Below are positions 54,177 through 63,475 of a stretch of DNA of 64,000 nucleotides, in pieces. Below the pieces are notes generated by a model. It did not search any database. It was not told the DNA's origin and saw only the letters and a program-made list of their open reading frames with translations. This DNA comes from Microbacterium oryzae (GTDB lineage: Bacteria; Actinomycetota; Actinomycetes; Actinomycetales; Microbacteriaceae), in contig NZ_JAUEPM010000001.1 of the NCBI RefSeq assembly GCF_030406385.1, positions 124,001 through 188,000 of the forward strand. Direction: 5' to 3'. Position 1 is the stretch's first letter, and every line of letters begins with the position of its first letter. A program made the translations under genes and the position numbers.

Positions 54177-54653
54177 ATGACCGAGAAGCTGGTGATCTTC
54201 ACGCTGACGCGGATCGAGGCCGCGCACCTGCGCGATCTCGTGACGCAGTTCGCGTCTCTCGTCGCCGAGACGCCCGCCGAGACCGACCCGGCCGTGGAGC
54301 GCCTCGCGCCCGACGCGTATCCCGACGATCGCGAGGCCGGCGCGGACTTCCGCAGCGTGACGCGCGGAGACCTCCTGGCGCGGCGCGCGGCCGACGCGGC
54401 CGCCGTCCTCGCGGATCTGGCGCGGATCGAGGATGCGCCCCTGGAGGACGCGCTCTCCCCCGTCGACGTGAGCATCGAGGGGCCGGCGCTCGACGCGTGG
54501 CTGCGCACGCTCGCGGCGGTCCGCCTCGTGCTGGCGAGCCGCCTCGGCATCCAGACCGCAGGGGACCACGACGAGGACGACCCGCGCTTCGCGCTGTACG
54601 ACTGGCTGGGATACCGCCTCGACGGCCTGCTGCAGGCCGCGGAGGACGCCTGA
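54177..54653 (+). CDS. DUF2017 family protein
   Basis: A 158-residue cytoplasmic protein of the actinobacterial DUF2017 family, which is typically encoded right after clpS. It starts MTEKLVIFTLTRIEAAHLRD. The helices are rich in Leu and Ala, and the end reads YDWLGYRLDGLLQAA. Function unknown; conserved linkage to clpS implies a role in Clp adaptor or proteolysis biology. ATG at 54177, 10 bp after the clpS stop, with a GGAAG site. Confidence 0.85.
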   Translation: MTEKLVIFTLTRIEAAHLRDLVTQFASLVAETPAETDPAVERLAPDAYPDDREAGADFRSVTRGDLLARRAADAAAVLADLARIEDAPLEDALSPVDVSIEGPALDAWLRTLAAVRLVLASRLGIQTAGDHDEDDPRFALYDWLGYRLDGLLQAAEDA

Positions 54654-54654
54654 A

Positions 54655-55218
54655 TCAGCAGGTCGTCAGCGTGAGGTCGGCGAGCTCCTGCGGCGCCTCC
54701 CGGCGGATGTGCGCCTCCTCCTGCTCCGCCCACATCTCCCAGTAGGGTGCGAAGCCGTCTCCATCACGGCAGAGGGCGCGCTCCCGGCGGCGGTCGGCGT
54801 CGCCGTCGAGCCACGCCGACACATCCGCCAGCCCCGCTGCGGCGGCGGTGAGCGCACCGCATCCTTCGACCACGAGCGGCCGCTCCGGGTCGATCTCGAC
54901 CAGCGGTCCCGCGAAGGTGCCGTCGACCCAGTCGAATCGGCGGTAGTCGCCGCGGCGCCCCTCTGCGTGCGGGGCGAGCACGAGCGCGCTCGCGAGCGCC
55001 GCCCCCTCCCGCAGGCCGCCCCAGCCCGGATACACCTCATCCAGTGAGAGCAGCTGCGCCCCCGACCACGACGCGACGAGATCGCGTGCGAGCGTGGTCT
55101 TGCCGGCGCCGCTGCGGCCGTCGATGACCACACGACGAGCACCGCTCCCCCGCACGAGGGTGCGGATGAGCTCGAGCGCGCGCGGGATCGGAAGCGGGGC
55201 GCTACTTCTTGAGGGCAC
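54655..55218 (-). CDS. P-loop ATPase / uridine kinase-like protein
   Basis: A 187-residue protein of the P-loop NTPase fold. Walker A is GRSGAGKTTLARD around residue 34-46, with LLSLDEVYPGW in a Walker B-like place. It resembles the uridine kinase/phosphoribulokinase-like group but has no clear nucleoside-binding signature, so the substrate is unknown. The GTG at 55218 overlaps the upstream GerW-family gene by 17 bp. No ATG gives a full-length product. It ends convergently 1 bp from the DUF2017 stop. Confidence 0.78.
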   Translation of the reverse strand: MPSRSSAPLPIPRALELIRTLVRGSGARRVVIDGRSGAGKTTLARDLVASWSGAQLLSLDEVYPGWGGLREGAALASALVLAPHAEGRRGDYRRFDWVDGTFAGPLVEIDPERPLVVEGCGALTAAAAGLADVSAWLDGDADRRRERALCRDGDGFAPYWEMWAEQEEAHIRREAPQELADLTLTTC

Positions 55219-55522
55219 GGACGAGCTTGGCCAGCATGCGCCCGGTCACCCAGAACAGCGGGATGGCCACCGCGAGCGTGGCGATGAGGTTCGGCTCGAA
55301 CCGCAGCTCGCCGTTGCGGCGCACGTATGCGCCGATCGGCATCGAGAACCCGCCGCCGCCTCCGCCGCCGTTGCCGGTCTCGTCGGATCCGCCGCCGAAC
55401 CCGGTCCAGGTGGCGGCGACCGGGACGAAGCGCTCGCCGTCGATGTCCTGCGGCTCGCCGTACGCGGCGGTCACGCCGAGGTTCGCGGAGATCCGGCCGA
55501 TTTCCAATGCGATGTTGGGCAT
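55202..55522 (-). CDS. GerW/YtfJ-family protein (spore-germination family homologue)
   Basis: A 106-residue protein: MPNIALEIGRISANLGVTAAYGEP, then IDGERFVPVAATWTGFG, a glycine-rich loop (nine or so Gly), and a C-terminal hydrophobic segment ATLAVAIPLFWVTGRML followed by a basic end. The core resembles the GerW/YtfJ family, first named for Bacillus spore germination. This organism is not expected to sporulate, so the function is open. The C-terminal membrane segment suggests tail anchoring. Overlaps the kinase-like gene by 17 bp. Confidence 0.75.
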   Translation of the reverse strand: MPNIALEIGRISANLGVTAAYGEPQDIDGERFVPVAATWTGFGGGSDETGNGGGGGGGFSMPIGAYVRRNGELRFEPNLIATLAVAIPLFWVTGRMLAKLVRALKK

Positions 55523-55553
55523 GAGGCCACGCTACCGCCGACCGGCGCCGCTG

Positions 55554-56816
55554 TCAGTCGGAATCCTCCGCCGGCCGCGGCGTGCGCGGCACCTGCGGAT
55601 GGCGCTCCGTCCTGCCGAGGAACGCTGCGCGCATGACGACGCCGTCCCCGAAGCGGGAGACCGCGTCATCGAGGGTGCCCTCCACGCGCTTCCAGTCCGC
55701 GTCCTCGTCCCACAGTGCTAGGGCGGACGAACCGGCTTCGCGCAGCCGCTCGGCGCGCACGCCGATGAGCCGCACGGCCTGGCGCAGCTCCACGCCCGCG
55801 AGAAGATCGCGCGCGACGTCGCCGATCCGCTGCCCGAGCGCGGTGGGCTCGGCGAGGGTCTGCGAGCGGGTGAGCGTCGTGAAGTCCGAGAACCGGACCT
55901 TGATCGCGACACCCGCGGCCTCGAGGCCGCCGCGACGCAGCCGCACGGCGACTCGGTCGGAGAGCCGCAGCAGCTCGGCGCGCAGCAGCACGACGTCGTC
56001 CACGTCCGTCTGGAAGGTCTCCTCATGCGAGACGCTCTTCTCCACGCGGTGCGTCTCGACCTCTCGCGAGTCCTCGCCGCGGGAGAGCGCGTGCAGACGC
56101 TGTGCCGACGCCGCCCCGACGGCGCGCGTGAGCACGGGCAGCGGCGTCTCGCGCAGGTCCGCGATGGTGCGGATGCCCCGGCTCTCCAGCACCTCCGCCG
56201 CCTTCGGCCCGACGCCCCACATCGCCCGCACGGGCCGAGCGCCGAGGAACTCCAACGTCCGTGCACCCGGCACCACGAGCATCCCGTCCGGCTTGCAGAT
56301 GGTGGAGGCCATCTTCGCGACGTGCTTGCTGGCGGCCACGCCGACGCTGCAGGTGATGCCGGCCTCGGCGTGCACCCGCGCGCGGATCATCCGCGCGATC
56401 TCGGCGGGCGTGCCCCACAGGCGGCGGGCACCCCGCACGTCGAGGAACGCCTCGTCGATCGAGAGCTGCTCCACGAGCGGTGTGAAGTCGCGGAAGATCG
56501 CCATCACCTGCGCGGAGACCGCGCGGTACCGGTCGAAGTGGGGCGGCACGATGAGCGCGTGCGGGCAGAGCCGCACGGCCTGGCTCACGGGCATCGCCGA
56601 GCGCACCCCGTAGCGGCGGGCCTCGTACGACGCGCTCGAGACGACGGAACGGCCATCCGGAGCGCCGATGATGAGCGGCTTCCCCGCCAGCGACGGGTCG
56701 TCCAGGATCTCCACCGCCGCGTAGAACGCATCCATGTCGACGTGGAGGATGCCGGTGCCGCTGTCGTCCGCGCCCTCGGCGGAGACGATGCGACCGGTGC
56801 CGTCAGCGCGCCCCAT
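55554..56816 (-). CDS. dinB: DNA polymerase IV (Y-family)
   Basis: Error-prone translesion polymerase. The 420-residue protein has the palm motifs ILHVDMDAFYAAVE and LSIDEAFLDVRG with the catalytic acidic residues, the finger region PLIIGAPDGRSVVSSASYEAR, the helix-hairpin-helix (WGVGPKAAEVLESRGI) and the little-finger domain. The C-terminus ends PRTPRPAEDSD without an obvious canonical beta-clamp QL(S/D)LF motif, which may be non-canonical. GTG or ATG at 56816 (MGRADGTGRIVSAEG) is taken from the longest sensible frame; a later start at about residue 24 (DMDAF) is impossible. Confidence 0.94.
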   Translation of the reverse strand: MGRADGTGRIVSAEGADDSGTGILHVDMDAFYAAVEILDDPSLAGKPLIIGAPDGRSVVSSASYEARRYGVRSAMPVSQAVRLCPHALIVPPHFDRYRAVSAQVMAIFRDFTPLVEQLSIDEAFLDVRGARRLWGTPAEIARMIRARVHAEAGITCSVGVAASKHVAKMASTICKPDGMLVVPGARTLEFLGARPVRAMWGVGPKAAEVLESRGIRTIADLRETPLPVLTRAVGAASAQRLHALSRGEDSREVETHRVEKSVSHEETFQTDVDDVVLLRAELLRLSDRVAVRLRRGGLEAAGVAIKVRFSDFTTLTRSQTLAEPTALGQRIGDVARDLLAGVELRQAVRLIGVRAERLREAGSSALALWDEDADWKRVEGTLDDAVSRFGDGVVMRAAFLGRTERHPQVPRTPRPAEDSD

Positions 56817-56856
56817 CCGCCCATCCTCTCCCCGGCCACGGACATCCGCTCACACA

Positions 56857-56888
56857 GCGCGGGCGGAGGCTTCCGCCTCCGCCCGCGC
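56857..56888 (-). terminator. Terminator hairpin after the YebC-family gene
   Basis: Fourteen-bp arms GCGCGGGCGGAGGC and GCCTCCGCCCGCGC around TTCC, 20 bp downstream of the YebC stop on the minus strand. Confidence 0.8.
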
Positions 56889-56908
56889 CGCTCGACTGCG
56901 CGTCGTCG

Positions 56909-57670
56909 TTACTCGTCGTCTTCCTCGAGCTCGGCCTGCACCTCGGGCGTGAGGTCGATGTTCGTGAAGACGTTCTGCACGTCCTCGCTGTCCTCGAGGG
57001 CGTCGATGAGGCGGAAGACCTTGCGCGCGGTCTCGGCGTCGGCCTCGACCTTGAGGTTCGGCACGAACTCGGCGTCGGCCGACTCGTACTCGATGCCGGC
57101 GTCCTGAAGCGCCGTGCGCACCGCGACCATGTCGGCGGCCTCGGTGATGATGGCGAACCCGGCGGGGTGCGGCTCGATCTCCTGAGCGCCGGCCTCGAGG
57201 GCGGCCATCATGACGTCGTCCTCGGTGGTGCCCTCGCCGGAGGCGACGATGACGCCCTTGCGCTCGAAGTTGTACGAGACGCTGCCCGGGTCGGCCATAT
57301 TGCCGCCGTTGCGGGTCATCGCCGTGCGCACCTCGGCGGCCGCACGGTTCTTGTTGTCGGTGAGGCACTCGATGAGCATCGCGACCCCGCCGGGGGCGTA
57401 GCCCTCGTACATGATCGAGGTGTACTCGACCGCTTCGCCGCCGATGCCGGCGCCGCGCTTGATGGCGCGGTCGATGTTGTCCTTCGGGACCGACGTCTTC
57501 TTCGCCTTGAGCACGGCGTCGAACAGCGTCGGGTTGCCCTGCAGGTCGGCGCCGCCGAGCTTGGCCGCGACCTCGATGTTCTTGATGAGCTTGGCCCACG
57601 ACTTCGCACGCTTGGCGTCGATGGCCGCCTTCTTGTGCTTCGTCGTGGCCCACTTGGAATGCCCGGACAT
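56909..57670 (-). CDS. YebC/PmpR family protein (transcription/translation regulator)
   Basis: A 253-residue TACO1-like protein. It begins [20 protein letters not shown], the family signature. Three alpha/beta domains follow ([57 protein letters not shown]) and an acidic tail. The family was first called a DNA-binding regulator; later work links it to resolving ribosome stalls at proline-rich motifs. In many actinobacteria it precedes ruvCAB, which is not the case here. A 464-bp repeat region separates it from the L,D-transpeptidase gene. Confidence 0.93.
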   Translation of the reverse strand: MSGHSKWATTKHKKAAIDAKRAKSWAKLIKNIEVAAKLGGADLQGNPTLFDAVLKAKKTSVPKDNIDRAIKRGAGIGGEAVEYTSIMYEGYAPGGVAMLIECLTDNKNRAAAEVRTAMTRNGGNMADPGSVSYNFERKGVIVASGEGTTEDDVMMAALEAGAQEIEPHPAGFAIITEAADMVAVRTALQDAGIEYESADAEFVPNLKVEADAETARKVFRLIDALEDSEDVQNVFTNIDLTPEVQAELEEDDE

Positions 57671-57801
57671 ATCTCTCCCGCTCGTGTGACTGCGAGACCG
57701 CACGCCGCGCGCGCAGGCCTCAGGCGATTCTATTCTCTCGCACGGCCGGCTCGGTGCGGATGGCCGGGGCCGGGTCGGGTGCGTCAGGTCGGTCGCCACC
57801 G

Positions 57802-57859
57802 GCGGGCGGGCGCAGCGCGCGTCGGGTGCGGCGGGCGGGCGCAGCGCGCGTCGAGTGCG
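57802..57859. repeat. Short GC-rich tandem repeat, two 29-bp units
   Basis: Two adjacent 29-bp copies (57802-57830, 57831-57859) with one difference near the end. Lies within the gap 57671-58134, just before the 74-bp array. Low sequence complexity; no function seen. Confidence 0.75.
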
Positions 57860-57890
57860 GCCGGCGGGCGCGCTGGGCCGGTGCATCCCA

Positions 57891-58089
57891 TGTCTCACTC
57901 GGCGCGGGAACTGCAGACGAATAGCCGCAGCAAATGAGACACGCACCGCTCGCCCAAGATCCCATGTCTCACTCGACGCGGGAACTGCAGACGAATAGCC
58001 GCAGCAAATGAGACACGCACCGCTCGCCCAGGACCCCATGTCTCACTCGACGCGGGAAAAACCGTCCTGAAGCCGCACGGAGTGAGACA
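57891..58089. repeat. Array of three 51-bp inverted-repeat elements with exact 74-bp period
   Basis: Units at 57891-57941, 57965-58015 and 58039-58089. Each starts TGTCTCACT and ends with TGAGACA (AAATGAGACA or AGTGAGACA), with inner GCGG/CCGC. Units 1 and 2 share the interior GGAACTGCAGACGAATAG, which is absent from unit 3. The spacers (CGCACCGCTCGCCCA...CCCA) are shared. Element length, spacer length and outer arms match the array at 32010-32282, while the interior is different. Confidence 0.92.
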
Positions 58090-58134
58090 CGCCCCACACC
58101 CACGGCCGGCCCGGTGCGGATGGCCAGGGGCCGG

Positions 58135-59049
58135 TCAGTCGCGGATGTAGACCGGCGTGCCCTCCGGCAGCTCCGCCAGCCGCGTGATCGCGCTCTCGTC
58201 GAGTCGGATGCAGCCGTTGGAGATCTCGCCGGAGTGGGCGTCGTGGTAGTGGAACGCCGTGACCGCCACGCTCTGGCCGTCGAAGCCGTCGAGCACGGGC
58301 GACTGCGCGGAAAGGTACACGAGCGGCAGCCCGCGCGTGTAGGCGAGCGATGCGGTGCGCGTGGTCATCACGAACGAGCGTCCCCGCGGGGTGGGGGTGG
58401 CCGTCGCGCCGGAGGCGAAGTCACTCGCGACCCGCTCGGACTCGCCGCCCGTGACGATGTCGATCGTCCGATCCGACAGATCCACCTCGACGCGGTACGG
58501 ATTGGCCGCCAGCTCGACATCGGCCATCCGCAGCCAGCCGGTGACCTGGCCGGGGTCGCCCTGCGACGGGATGGCCTGCCGCCCGACGAGCAGCACGCGC
58601 ACCCAGTGCTCCTCGCGCTCGATCACCGGGACGACCGTGCCCTCGAAGTGCTGCGTGCGCGGCAGGTAGGCCACCGGCTCCCCGGTCGGATCGGCGAAGA
58701 CCGGCGCGCCCTCCGCCAGCGGCTGCGCCGTGAGCGGTTCGGTGTCACCGTCGGGGTTGTCGTCGACGGGGAGGGCGGGGTTCACCTCGAACACCTCGAC
58801 GACCTGGAGGGACGCGAGGTCGTAGGCCCGCGTGTTCTCCGGATGGCCCTCGGGCGTGGGCGACGGAGTGGGCGTGGGCGCCGGTGTCGCGGTCGGCGTG
58901 CGCGTGGGCTCCGCCGTGGGAGTCGGCGCCGGCAGCGCCTGCTGCTCGCGCGCTCCCGCGACGAGGAACCCCGTGACCACCGCGGCCGCCGCCACGAGGA
59001 TCGCCACCGCCACCCAGATGATGCGCCGACGCGCCGTGATCGCCCCCAT
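58135..59049 (-). CDS. L,D-transpeptidase (YkuD domain), membrane-anchored
   Basis: A 304-residue cell-wall enzyme that makes 3-3 peptidoglycan cross-links or attaches proteins. It has an N-terminal signal anchor (TARRRIIWVAVAILVAAAAVV), a Thr/Pro-rich linker (PTPTAEPTRTPTATPAP), a domain of unknown type, and the C-terminal YkuD domain with HYHDAHSGEISNGCIRLDES; the catalytic cysteine is C280 and the His is in the SGEISNG region. The Pro/Thr linker is typical of actinobacterial surface proteins. ATG at 59049 (MGAITARRRI) is chosen because it immediately precedes the anchor. Divergent from pdxY. Confidence 0.92.
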   Translation of the reverse strand: MGAITARRRIIWVAVAILVAAAAVVTGFLVAGAREQQALPAPTPTAEPTRTPTATPAPTPTPSPTPEGHPENTRAYDLASLQVVEVFEVNPALPVDDNPDGDTEPLTAQPLAEGAPVFADPTGEPVAYLPRTQHFEGTVVPVIEREEHWVRVLLVGRQAIPSQGDPGQVTGWLRMADVELAANPYRVEVDLSDRTIDIVTGGESERVASDFASGATATPTPRGRSFVMTTRTASLAYTRGLPLVYLSAQSPVLDGFDGQSVAVTAFHYHDAHSGEISNGCIRLDESAITRLAELPEGTPVYIRD

Positions 59050-59104
59050 GCCGCCATTCCACCACGCGAGCGCGGCGGTCGGCGACGGATGAGAGGATCG
59101 CAGG

Positions 59105-59956
59105 ATGAAGATCCTCTCGATCCAGTCCGCCGTCGCGTACGGACACGCCGGCAACTCCGCCGCCGTCTTCCCGATGCAGCGCATCGGAGTCGAGGTGCTG
59201 CCGGTCTACACCGTGAACTTCTCCAACCACACCGGCTACGGCGCCTGGCGCGGGCCGCTCATCGCGCCGAGCGACGTGGCCGAGGTCATCACCGGTGTCG
59301 AGGAGCGTGGGGCGTTCCCGACCTTGGACGTGGTGCTCTCGGGCTACCAGGGCAGCGAGGGCATCGCCGACGTCATCATCGACGCCGTCGCCCGCGTCAA
59401 GCAGGCCAACCCCGCCGCGGTCTACGCCTGCGACCCGGTCATGGGCAACGCGAAGTCCGGCTGCTTCGTGGCTCCGGCCATTCCCGATCTGCTCCGCGAG
59501 CGCGTCGTGCCGGTGGCCGACATCATCACGCCCAACCAGTTCGAGCTGGGATTCCTCACGGGGACCGAGCCCGACACCCTCGAGTCGACGATCGCGTCGG
59601 CGGACGCGGCGCGCGCGATGGGGCCGCGGACCGTGCTGGTGACGTCGGTGGAGCGCCCCGACCGGCCCGAGGGGACCATCGAGATGATGGTCGTCGACGA
59701 CGAGGGCGCCTGGGTCGTGCAGACGCCGTTCCTGCCGATGAAGGCCAACGGATCCGGCGACGTCACGGCGGCCCTGTTCACCTCGCACTACGTGGCCACG
59801 AACTCGGCGCCCGATGCGCTCGCGCGCACGGCGTCGAGCGTCTTCGGCCTCCTCGAGCAGACCTACGCCGTGGGAGACCGTGAGCTGCAGCTCGTGCAGT
59901 CGCAGGAGCACTTCGCGAACCCGCGCCTGGAGTTCGAGGTCCGCCAGCTGCGCTGA
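59105..59956 (+). CDS. pdxY: Pyridoxal kinase
   Basis: Phosphorylates pyridoxal to PLP (B6 salvage). The 283-residue ribokinase-fold protein starts MKILSIQSAVAYGHAGNSAA, the PdxY signature. The anion-hole and base region is MKANGSGDVTAALF with D in the GSGD motif. The CDPVMGNAKSGCFV segment is typical of PdxY/PdxK. A GAGGAT -10 candidate lies 6 nt before the ATG, so a leaderless start is possible. Lies near pdxT-pdxS and a PdxR-type regulator, but on the opposite strand. Confidence 0.95.
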   Translation: MKILSIQSAVAYGHAGNSAAVFPMQRIGVEVLPVYTVNFSNHTGYGAWRGPLIAPSDVAEVITGVEERGAFPTLDVVLSGYQGSEGIADVIIDAVARVKQANPAAVYACDPVMGNAKSGCFVAPAIPDLLRERVVPVADIITPNQFELGFLTGTEPDTLESTIASADAARAMGPRTVLVTSVERPDRPEGTIEMMVVDDEGAWVVQTPFLPMKANGSGDVTAALFTSHYVATNSAPDALARTASSVFGLLEQTYAVGDRELQLVQSQEHFANPRLEFEVRQLR

Positions 59957-59980
59957 GTGCCGTGTTCCGAGCCGGTGCCC

Positions 59981-60573
59981 CTACGCCGACGCTCGCACGT
60001 GGTCGAGGAAGCGCCGATGAAAGCGGTCCTCCCCCGTCACCTCCGGATGGAACGAGGTGCCGAGGAGTGATCCCTGCTCGACCGCGACCACCCGGCCGTC
60101 GGCGAGGGTCGCCAGCTCCGTCGCCCGCGCGCCGACCTCGGAGACGATCGGGGCGCGGATGAACGTGGCGCGGACGTCGGCGGCTCCGAGCGTCGGCACG
60201 GCCAGCCCGGTCTCGAACGAGTCACCCTGCGTGCCGAAGGCGTTCCGGCGCACGGTGACGTCGAGGCCGCCGAGGGTCTGCTGTCCGGGGATGCCGTCTT
60301 CGATGCGGTCGGCGAGCAGGATGAGCCCGGCGCACGTCCCGTAGGCCGGGAGCCCATTCGCGAGGGCGGCGACGAGCGGCTCGCGCAGCTCGAAGGCGCG
60401 GGTGAGCTTGTCGATGACGCTGGACTCGCCGCCCGGCAGCACGAGGCCGTCCACCTCGGCGAGCTCACTCGGTCGCCGCACCCGCGTCACGCGCGCCCCG
60501 AGGTGCTCGAGCACCGCGACATGCTCGCGGACGTCGCCCTGCAGCGCCAGGACGCCGACGCGCGGCGCCGCGC

Positions 60574-60577
<4 letters not shown>
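59981..60577 (-). CDS. pdxT: Pyridoxal 5'-phosphate synthase glutaminase subunit
   Basis: Supplies ammonia from glutamine to PdxS. The 198-residue class I glutaminase has the nucleophile C82 (AYGTCAGLI), the catalytic His in [13 protein letters not shown] and the oxyanion LPGGESSV motif. The GTG at 60577 overlaps the pdxS stop by GTGA. In the PdxST complex 12 PdxT subunits dock around a PdxS dodecamer. Convergent with pdxY 24 bp away. Confidence 0.97.
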
Positions 60578-61464
<887 letters not shown>

Positions 61465-61507
61465 GGGTGTCCTCCCTCGCCTCACCCACGACTATGACAG
61501 CCGTGGA

Positions 61508-61525
61508 TTTTGTCCTATGCCAAAA
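61508..61525. promoter_or_regulatory. Probable PdxR operator
   Basis: TTTTG-TCCTATGC-CAAAA (61508-61525) is an imperfect palindrome between pdxS and the MocR-type gene. The word CTATG also occurs at 61492-61496 as a direct repeat 23 bp away. AT-rich in a GC-rich setting; the arrangement of direct and inverted half-sites is what PdxR regulators bind. Confidence 0.55.
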
Positions 61526-61544
61526 GCTAGCACGGGATGGGCCG

Positions 61545-61550
61545 TAGGAT
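61545..61550 (+). promoter_or_regulatory. Candidate -10 box, leaderless start of the PdxR-type gene
   Basis: TAGGAT followed by 7 nt and the ATG at 61558. Confidence 0.5.
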
Positions 61551-61557
61551 CGTCTCG

Positions 61558-62892
61558 ATGCAACACGGCGACTCCTCCCCCGCGATCATCGGCCGTTCGA
61601 CGGCCGAGATCGCCGAGAGCGTGCGCGGCTTGATCGAACGGGGCGCTCTCGCGCCGGGCGCCGCCCTTCCCTCCGTTCGCGCGCTCGCGGAGCGCCTCGG
61701 GGTGAACCGCAACACCGCGGTCGCCGCCTACCGGCAGCTCGCGCAGGCCGGGCTCGTCGTGACACTGGGCCGCGCCGGCACCCGTGTCACCGACCGCGCG
61801 GCCCTCGCCCAGGACGGCTTCGCCGCGGACAGCGTGCTCCGCGACGTCGGCACCGGGAACCCCGAGCCGGCTCTCATCCCCGACATGTCAACCGCCCTCA
61901 CCGCCCTCGCCGGTCGCCCCGTGCTCTACGGCGAGCCCGTCATCGACGCCGGCCTCGAGGAGCGCGCCCGCGGCTGGCTCGGCGACGACGTGGCATCAGC
62001 AGAGGAGATGCGCCTCACCGTCACGAGCGGAGCGTTCGATGCCGTCGAGCGCCTGCTCGCCCAGGCCCTCACGCGGGACGACGCAGTCGCGGTCGAGGAC
62101 CCCTGCTTCCTCGCGACGATCCGCACCGTCCGCCTCGCCGGCTACCGCCCCGTCGCCGTTCCCGTCGACGAGGAGGGCATGACGCCGGATGGCCTGCGCG
62201 CGGCCCTCGCGGAGGGGGTGCGCGCAGTGGTCTGCACCCCGCGCGCGCAGAACCCGACCGGCGCGAGCCTGTCGGCCGAACGCGCGGCCGAGCTCCGGGC
62301 CATCCTGTCGGAGCACCCCTACGTGCTCGTGATCGAGGACGACCACTTCTCGCTGCTCTCGCGCCATCCGTACCACTCGATCATCGGCCCGGCCCATCGA
62401 CGCTGGGCGCTCGTGCGGTCGGTGTCGAAGTTCCTGGGTCCGGACATGTGCCTCGCGGTCACCGCTTCCGATGCGGAGACGGCGGAGCGGCTGGCGATGC
62501 GGTTGAGCCCCGGGACGACCTGGGTGAGCCACCTGCTGCAGCGACTCGCCCTCGCGCTGCTGACCGACCCCGTCGCTCTCGACACCATCGAGCGCGCCGG
62601 CGAGCACTACGCCGAGCGCAACCTCTCGTTCGCCGAGCGACTGCGGCGGCACGGCATCGACACAGCGCCTCTCGACGGGCTGAGCCTCTGGGTGCGGCTG
62701 CCCCTGCCGGCTCGCACGGTATCCGAGCGGCTCATGCGCCGCGGATGGCTCGCGCGGACCGGTGACGATTTCGCCCTGTCGCGAGGGGGCGCGGCCTCGC
62801 GCCACCTGCGCCTCACCGTGCACGGCCTCGACGACGCCGACGCCGAGACGCTGGCGGCCGACCTCGCGGCCGCCTGCGCGCAGCGCGTCTGA
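61558..62892 (+). CDS. pdxR: MocR-type PLP-dependent regulator (PdxR)
   Basis: A 444-residue regulator with a GntR-type winged helix (residues ~1-75: SVRALAERLGVNRNTAVAAYRQLAQ) fused to an aminotransferase-like domain. The PLP lysine is K291 (VRSVSKFLGPD), with CTPRAQNPTGASLS and YVLVIEDDHFS motifs. PLP acts as effector, and PdxR activates pdxST when PLP is low. Divergent placement to pdxS makes this assignment strong. Start at 61558 (MQHGDSSPAI) chosen for the leaderless promoter spacing; ATG at 61537 is in frame but lies upstream of the -10. Confidence 0.9.
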   Translation: MQHGDSSPAIIGRSTAEIAESVRGLIERGALAPGAALPSVRALAERLGVNRNTAVAAYRQLAQAGLVVTLGRAGTRVTDRAALAQDGFAADSVLRDVGTGNPEPALIPDMSTALTALAGRPVLYGEPVIDAGLEERARGWLGDDVASAEEMRLTVTSGAFDAVERLLAQALTRDDAVAVEDPCFLATIRTVRLAGYRPVAVPVDEEGMTPDGLRAALAEGVRAVVCTPRAQNPTGASLSAERAAELRAILSEHPYVLVIEDDHFSLLSRHPYHSIIGPAHRRWALVRSVSKFLGPDMCLAVTASDAETAERLAMRLSPGTTWVSHLLQRLALALLTDPVALDTIERAGEHYAERNLSFAERLRRHGIDTAPLDGLSLWVRLPLPARTVSERLMRRGWLARTGDDFALSRGGAASRHLRLTVHGLDDADAETLAADLAAACAQRV

Positions 62893-62903
62893 CGTCGGAC
62901 CGC

Positions 62904-63473
62904 TCAGGCGGCGGGCCAGGCGTCGGCGATGGCCGAGCGGACCTCGCCGAGGAGCTGCGGCAGCGCCTTCGTCTTGGCGATGATCGGGAAGAAGTTCGCG
63001 TCGCTCGTCCACCGCGGCACGATGTGCTGATGCAGGTGCTCCTCCACCCCTGCACCGGCGACGTGGCCCTGGTTCATGCCGATGTTGAACCCGTCGCAGC
63101 GCGACACCGTCCGCAGCACCCGCATCGCGGTCTGCGTGAGATAGGCGATCTCCGCCGTCTCGTGCGGATCGGCCTGGTCGTACAGGCCGATGTGGCGGTA
63201 CGGGCACACGAGCATGTGCCCGGAGTTGTACGGGAAGAGGTTGAGGAGGACGAAGGCATGCTCTCCTCGGTGGACGATGAGGCCATCCTCGTCGCTCTTG
63301 TCCGGCGCTGCGCAGAACGGGCAGCCGGTCCCCCGGTTCGCGTCCGCACCGGCGTTGATGTAGGCCATCCGGTGCGGCGTCCAGAGGCGCTGGAACGCGT
63401 CTGAGGACGCCGCGAAGTCCGACGCGGGCTCGAGGCGCGCGAACTCCTCGCGCGCCTCGTGCTCGGTCGTCAT
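62904..63473 (-). CDS. HIT-family protein, probable AP4A phosphorylase
   Basis: A 189-residue HIT-superfamily enzyme. It has a CPFC pair (C51, C54), the GHMLVCPYRHIGLY motif and the histidine triad EEHLHQHIVPRW (H146, H148, H150). It is closest in my memory to Rv2613c of Mycobacterium tuberculosis, shown to be an AP4A phosphorylase, and likewise follows thrS directly. It removes diadenosine tetraphosphate, a by-product of aminoacyl-tRNA synthetases. Start at 63473 lies 2 bp after the thrS stop, so the two are in one operon. Confidence 0.9.
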   Translation of the reverse strand: MTTEHEAREEFARLEPASDFAASSDAFQRLWTPHRMAYINAGADANRGTGCPFCAAPDKSDEDGLIVHRGEHAFVLLNLFPYNSGHMLVCPYRHIGLYDQADPHETAEIAYLTQTAMRVLRTVSRCDGFNIGMNQGHVAGAGVEEHLHQHIVPRWTSDANFFPIIAKTKALPQLLGEVRSAIADAWPAA

Positions 63474-63475
63474 GC

